From: an uncultured Clostridium sp.
GTDB lineage: Bacteria; Bacillota; Clostridia; TANB77; CAG-508
NCBI GenBank assembly: GCA_900553695.1
Contig: USEM01000015.1
Span: 1-27,018 of the forward strand
Direction of reading: 5' to 3'
DNA: 27,018 bases
Below the pieces are notes generated by a model that saw nothing but the letters and a program-made list of their open reading frames with translations, was not told the origin of the DNA and ran no database searches. Positions 24,629 through 27,018 of this stretch are shown here, piece by piece. Made by a program: the position numbers and the translations under genes. Numbering within the stretch: position 1 is the stretch's first letter; every line of letters begins with the position of its first letter.

Positions 24629-26011
24629 ATGGAAAAATCAATGGATAAGATTGTTAATTTATGTAAGAGTAGAGGATATATATACCCAGGGTCTGAGATT
24701 TATGGGGGACTTGCTAATTCTTGGGACTATGGTCCTTTGGGAGTAGAGTTTAAGAATAATGTTAAAAAAGCATGGATGAAGAAGTTTATTCAAGAGAATA
24801 AATATAATGTTGGACTAGATGCTGCAATATTAATGAACCCAGAAACTTGGGTTGCTTCAGGACATGTTGGAGGTTTTAGTGATCCTCTTATAGACTGCAA
24901 AGAATGTAAAACAAGACATAGAGCAGATAAGTTGATAGAAGACTGGCTAAAAGAAAACAACAAGGAAGAAGTTGTAGATGGTTGGTCAGATGAAAAAATG
25001 GTAGATTTTATACATGATAATAACATTAAATGCCCAGATTGTGGTGCAAGTAATTTCACACCAATTAGAAAATTCAATTTAATGTTTAAAACATTCCAAG
25101 GAGTAACGGAAGATACAAAATCTGAGTTATATTTAAGACCAGAAACAGCGCAAGGAATATTTGTAAACTTTAAAAATGTATTAAGAACAACAAGAAGAAA
25201 ACTTCCAATGGGAATTGGTCAGGTAGGTAAATCATTTAGAAATGAAATAACACCAGGAAACTTCTTATTTAGAATTCGTGAATTTGAACAAATGGAATTA
25301 GAGTTCTTTTGCAAACCAGGAACAGATATGGAATGGTTTAAATATTGGAGAGCATTCTGTAAGGACTGGCTTTTAAGCTTAGGAATGAAAGAAGAAAGTT
25401 TACGACTAAGAGACCATTCACCAGAAGAATTATGCTTCTACAGTAAAGGAACAACAGATATAGAATTTAAGTTCCCATTTGGTTGGGGAGAATTATGGGG
25501 AATAGCAGATAGAACAGACTATGACCTAAAACAACATATGGAACATTCAAAAGAAGACTTTACATATTTAGACCAAGAAACAGGAGAAAAATTCGTTCCA
25601 TACTGTGTAGAGCCATCATTAGGCTGTGATAGAGTTGCACTTGCATTCCTTTGCAATGCTTATGATGAAGAAGAAATTGCAGAAGGAGATGTAAGAACAG
25701 TATTACACTTACACCCAGCACTAGCACCTTATAAAGTAGCGGTTTTACCACTATCTAAAAAACTTTCAGCAAAAGCAGAAGAAATATATGCAAACCTATC
25801 AAAGAAATACATGTGTGAATATGATGAAGCAGGAAGCATAGGAAAGAGATATAGAAGAGAAGACGAAATAGGAACACCATATTGCATAACAATCGACTTC
25901 GAAACAGAAAACGACAACTCAGTAACAATAAGAGACAGAGACACAATGGAACAAGTAAGAGTAAAAATAGATGACTTAGAAAAATGGATAGATGAAAAAA
26001 TAGCATTTTAA
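24629..26011 (+). CDS. glyS: Glycyl-tRNA synthetase, alpha2 type
   Basis: This 460-residue class II synthetase is of the single-chain dimeric type (not the alpha2beta2 GlyQ/GlyS form). It opens IVNLCKSRGYIYPGSEIYGG, has two zinc-type pairs (CKEC and CPDC) in the insertion, motif 2 FRNEITPGNFLFRIREFEQMELEFF (about 202-226), motif 3 PSLGCDRVALAFL (about 328-340), and the anticodon-binding domain after about 360. It charges glycine on tRNA-Gly. Given the recoding sites in this window all specify glycine, its tRNA substrates are of special interest; a link is inference only. Confidence 0.95.
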   Translation: MEKSMDKIVNLCKSRGYIYPGSEIYGGLANSWDYGPLGVEFKNNVKKAWMKKFIQENKYNVGLDAAILMNPETWVASGHVGGFSDPLIDCKECKTRHRADKLIEDWLKENNKEEVVDGWSDEKMVDFIHDNNIKCPDCGASNFTPIRKFNLMFKTFQGVTEDTKSELYLRPETAQGIFVNFKNVLRTTRRKLPMGIGQVGKSFRNEITPGNFLFRIREFEQMELEFFCKPGTDMEWFKYWRAFCKDWLLSLGMKEESLRLRDHSPEELCFYSKGTTDIEFKFPFGWGELWGIADRTDYDLKQHMEHSKEDFTYLDQETGEKFVPYCVEPSLGCDRVALAFLCNAYDEEEIAEGDVRTVLHLHPALAPYKVAVLPLSKKLSAKAEEIYANLSKKYMCEYDEAGSIGKRYRREDEIGTPYCITIDFETENDNSVTIRDRDTMEQVRVKIDDLEKWIDEKIAF

Positions 26012-26112
26012 AGTATAATATAAAAGCAAAGAGCCTTAAACAACAAAGGCTCTTTGTTTGTATTTATAAACTCCATTACATCTTCTTTAGCTGGTTTTGT
26101 CCAGATTAGCAT
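26008..26112 (-). pseudogene. Truncated RelE/ParE-type toxin remnant
   Basis: On the minus strand an ATG (26112-26110) overlaps the antitoxin stop and opens MLIWTKPAKEDVMEFINTN, which is the start of RelE/ParE-like toxins (xIxWTKPAKEDL). After about 19 residues similarity ends at the glyS terminator and the frame stops at 26008. A full toxin would be about 90-100 residues, so the catalytic part is gone. The loss looks like a deletion that brought the glyS terminator next to the antitoxin. Confidence 0.65.
26027..26060 (+). terminator. Terminator after glyS
   Basis: CAAAGAGCCTT (26027-26037) pairs perfectly with AAGGCTCTTTG (26046-26056) across an eight-base loop, followed by TTTG. It lies where the truncated toxin gene on the other strand loses its similarity. 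Confidence 0.85.
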
Positions 26113-26282
26113 TTTAAAATCAATTCTTTCATTTCATCATTTGTAATAACATCGCCATTTTCAATGGCTTTCAAACCTTCATGAACTTTGCAGTAAATCA
26201 AAAAATCATTTAAAGTATTTTGATTAGATGAATAACTTTTCAAATTTGTTATGGGTTTTATTAATTTTTGTTTTTCTTTCAC
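26106..26282 (-). CDS. Small antitoxin-like protein, orphaned
   Basis: This 58-residue protein starts at GTG 26282, with AAGGAAG upstream on the minus strand. The sequence runs MKEKQKLIKPITNLKSYSSN and ends HEGLKAIENGDVITNDEMKELILKC. The GL-AIENGDVIT-DEM tail is typical of type II antitoxins whose C-terminal end wraps the toxin. The stop overlaps the start of a toxin remnant (ATGCTAA), the usual coupled arrangement. It has no intact cognate toxin here, so it may be a relic or act as an anti-addiction factor. Confidence 0.6.
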   Translation of the reverse strand: MKEKQKLIKPITNLKSYSSNQNTLNDFLIYCKVHEGLKAIENGDVITNDEMKELILKC

Positions 26283-26404
26283 AGCACATCACTTCCTTAT
26301 AAAATATTTAAGAAGTAACAGTGCTCATAAATACTACATGCTAATAGTATAACAAACAAGACTACAAATATCAACCAATTAGTAAAAAATATTAAAAAAT
26401 TCTC

Positions 26405-26433
26405 TTGAAATTTATTTCAAAATATGATTTAAT
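26405..26433 (+). promoter_or_regulatory. Possible promoter for the structured element upstream of recA
   Basis: TTGAAA (26405-26410) and TTTAAT (26428-26433) have 17-base spacing. Transcription would start about 55 bases before the structured element. Both hexamers deviate from consensus, so this is tentative. Confidence 0.4.
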
Positions 26434-26496
26434 ACTAAACGTAATTGGGAGAAGAAGCTTAAATACTATTTAAAATTTAATTAATAAGAAAGACTA

Positions 26497-26612
26497 GCCA
26501 AACGCAGGAGTTTTGTATTTAGAGAAAATCGGAGACCCCCGGAACGCTTCGTTAGGCGTCTCCATCGTGGGTTCGATTTTAAATAAATACAAAAGCTCCG
26601 ATGAGATTTGGC
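26497..26612 (+). ncRNA. Large folded element of unknown class upstream of recA
   Basis: Nested helices enclose this GC-richer island. GCCAAA (26497-26502) pairs with TTTGGC (26607-26612). GGAG plus TTTTGTATTTA (26507-26521) pairs with 26584-26599 over 15 bases with one bulged base. AAAATCG (26525-26531) pairs with CGATTTT (26574-26580). GAGAC (26532-26536) pairs with GTCTC (26558-26562), and AACG-CTT-CGTT (26543-26553) forms the tip. No open frame of note and no T-loop/tRNA or known riboswitch pattern that I recognise. It lies in the 459-base gap 26283-26741 that otherwise holds only promoters. It may be a ncRNA, a cis-acting recA leader from an upstream start, or a small mobile palindrome. 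Confidence 0.6.
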
Positions 26613-26673
26613 GAACTTTTATATAGGAAATTTGAATAGTAACAAATTTTACAAAAAACTTTTGAAAAAAGTA

Positions 26674-26720
26674 TTGACATTTTTGAAATATGATATATAA
26701 TACTACCAAACAAAGGTTTG
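26674..26720 (+). promoter_or_regulatory. recA promoter with possible LexA (SOS) operator
   Basis: TTGACA (26674-26679), 16-base spacer, TATAAT (26696-26701). Directly after it a palindrome CAAAC-AAAG-GTTTG (26707-26720) has the AAC-N4-GTT core of the Firmicute LexA box (GAAC-N4-GTTC) but differs in the flanking G/C. Its position over the transcription start fits repression. The promoter call is firm, the operator tentative. Confidence 0.7.
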
Positions 26721-26741
26721 AAATAAATTAGGAGGAATTTT

Positions 26742-27018
26742 ATGAGTACAGATAATTTAGAAAAGAAAAAGGCATTAGAAGCAGCATTAGGACAAATTGA
26801 AAAACAATTCGGTAAAGGTTCAGTTATGAAACTTGGAGAATACCAAGCAATGAATGTTGAAGCAATTCCAACAGGAGCATTAAGCTTAGACATTGCACTT
26901 GGAATTGGTGGTATTCCTAGAGGAAGAATTATAGAAATTTTTGGGCCAGAATCTTCTGGTAAAACAACACTTGCACTTCATGCAATAGCAGAAGCTCAAA
27001 AACTTGGAGGAGAAGCAG
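26742..27018 (+). CDS. recA: RecA recombinase, N-terminal part (continues beyond the window)
   Basis: ATG 26742 follows AGGAGGAATTTT. The visible 92 residues cover the N-terminal helix (KKKALEAALGQIEKQFGKGSVMKLG), the IPTGALSLDIALGIGGIPRGRIIEI strand region and Walker A GPESSGKTT (68-76). RecA binds single-stranded DNA, drives homologous recombination and triggers LexA self-cleavage. The frame is open at the window edge. Confidence 0.97.
   Translation, partial: MSTDNLEKKKALEAALGQIEKQFGKGSVMKLGEYQAMNVEAIPTGALSLDIALGIGGIPRGRIIEIFGPESSGKTTLALHAIAEAQKLGGEA

Noticed and set aside
26497..26612. tRNA-like or tmRNA gene because of GGGTTCGATT
   Set aside because: The bases either side of the GTTCGA loop do not form a T-stem and there is no acceptor stem or CCA.
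1..27018. CRISPR arrays, insertion sequences, rRNA or tRNA genes
   Set aside because: No regularly spaced direct repeats, transposase frames or tRNA cloverleaf were found in the window.

Overview
The window looks like the chromosome of a low-GC Clostridia-type Firmicute, probably from an uncultivated lineage. Strong AGGAGG-type ribosome binding sites, TTG/GTG starts, the two-subunit clostridial transketolase, an alpha2 glycyl-tRNA synthetase, ftsEX followed by CwlO/PcsB-like hydrolases, and a SpoVB-like flippase support this. Almost every gene is ordinary housekeeping.

Layout: a partial lemA and a DUF3137 gene; a metal-sensing ArsR repressor with a P1B ATPase behind a twin operator (1367-3648); a structured RNA element, possibly HEARO/omega-RNA, inside an 18-bp perfect inverted repeat (3681-3858); a pseudouridine synthase (minus), hlyIII (plus) and glyA (minus); split transketolase and a small pilin-like protein; a cell-envelope block ftsE-ftsX-two M23 hydrolases-ctpA; an operon-like run of a GT-C-like membrane protein, lspA, rluD and rluB; a winged-helix protein, a very unusual GC-rich 57-codon gene and a convergent VirD4-like ATPase (18164-21800); a SpoVB-like flippase, HU and DUF1294; three DnaA boxes; glycyl-tRNA synthetase; a toxin-antitoxin remnant; and a second structured element upstream of recA.

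The main discovery candidate is a recoding phenomenon. Four conserved genes (hlyIII, glyA, the GT-C-like gene and rluB) are each interrupted, hlyIII twice, by one extra C. In all five cases the extra C is the first base of an in-frame CGG codon followed by A or T. Skipping it, or reading CGGN as a four-base codon, restores the normal protein with glycine (GGA or GGT) at that point. I scanned about 8,000 codons on both strands by eye and found no in-frame CGG outside these five sites. CGT, CGC and CGA are all used normally for arginine. The simplest biological reading is that CGG is not a sense codon here and acts as a +1 frameshift signal or a quadruplet CGGN-Gly codon. A systematic sequencing error must be excluded.

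Second-tier observations are the GC-rich 57-codon gene with a perfect consensus promoter between two conjugation-like genes, the HEARO-like element that appears to split a terminator, and the structured element upstream of recA.
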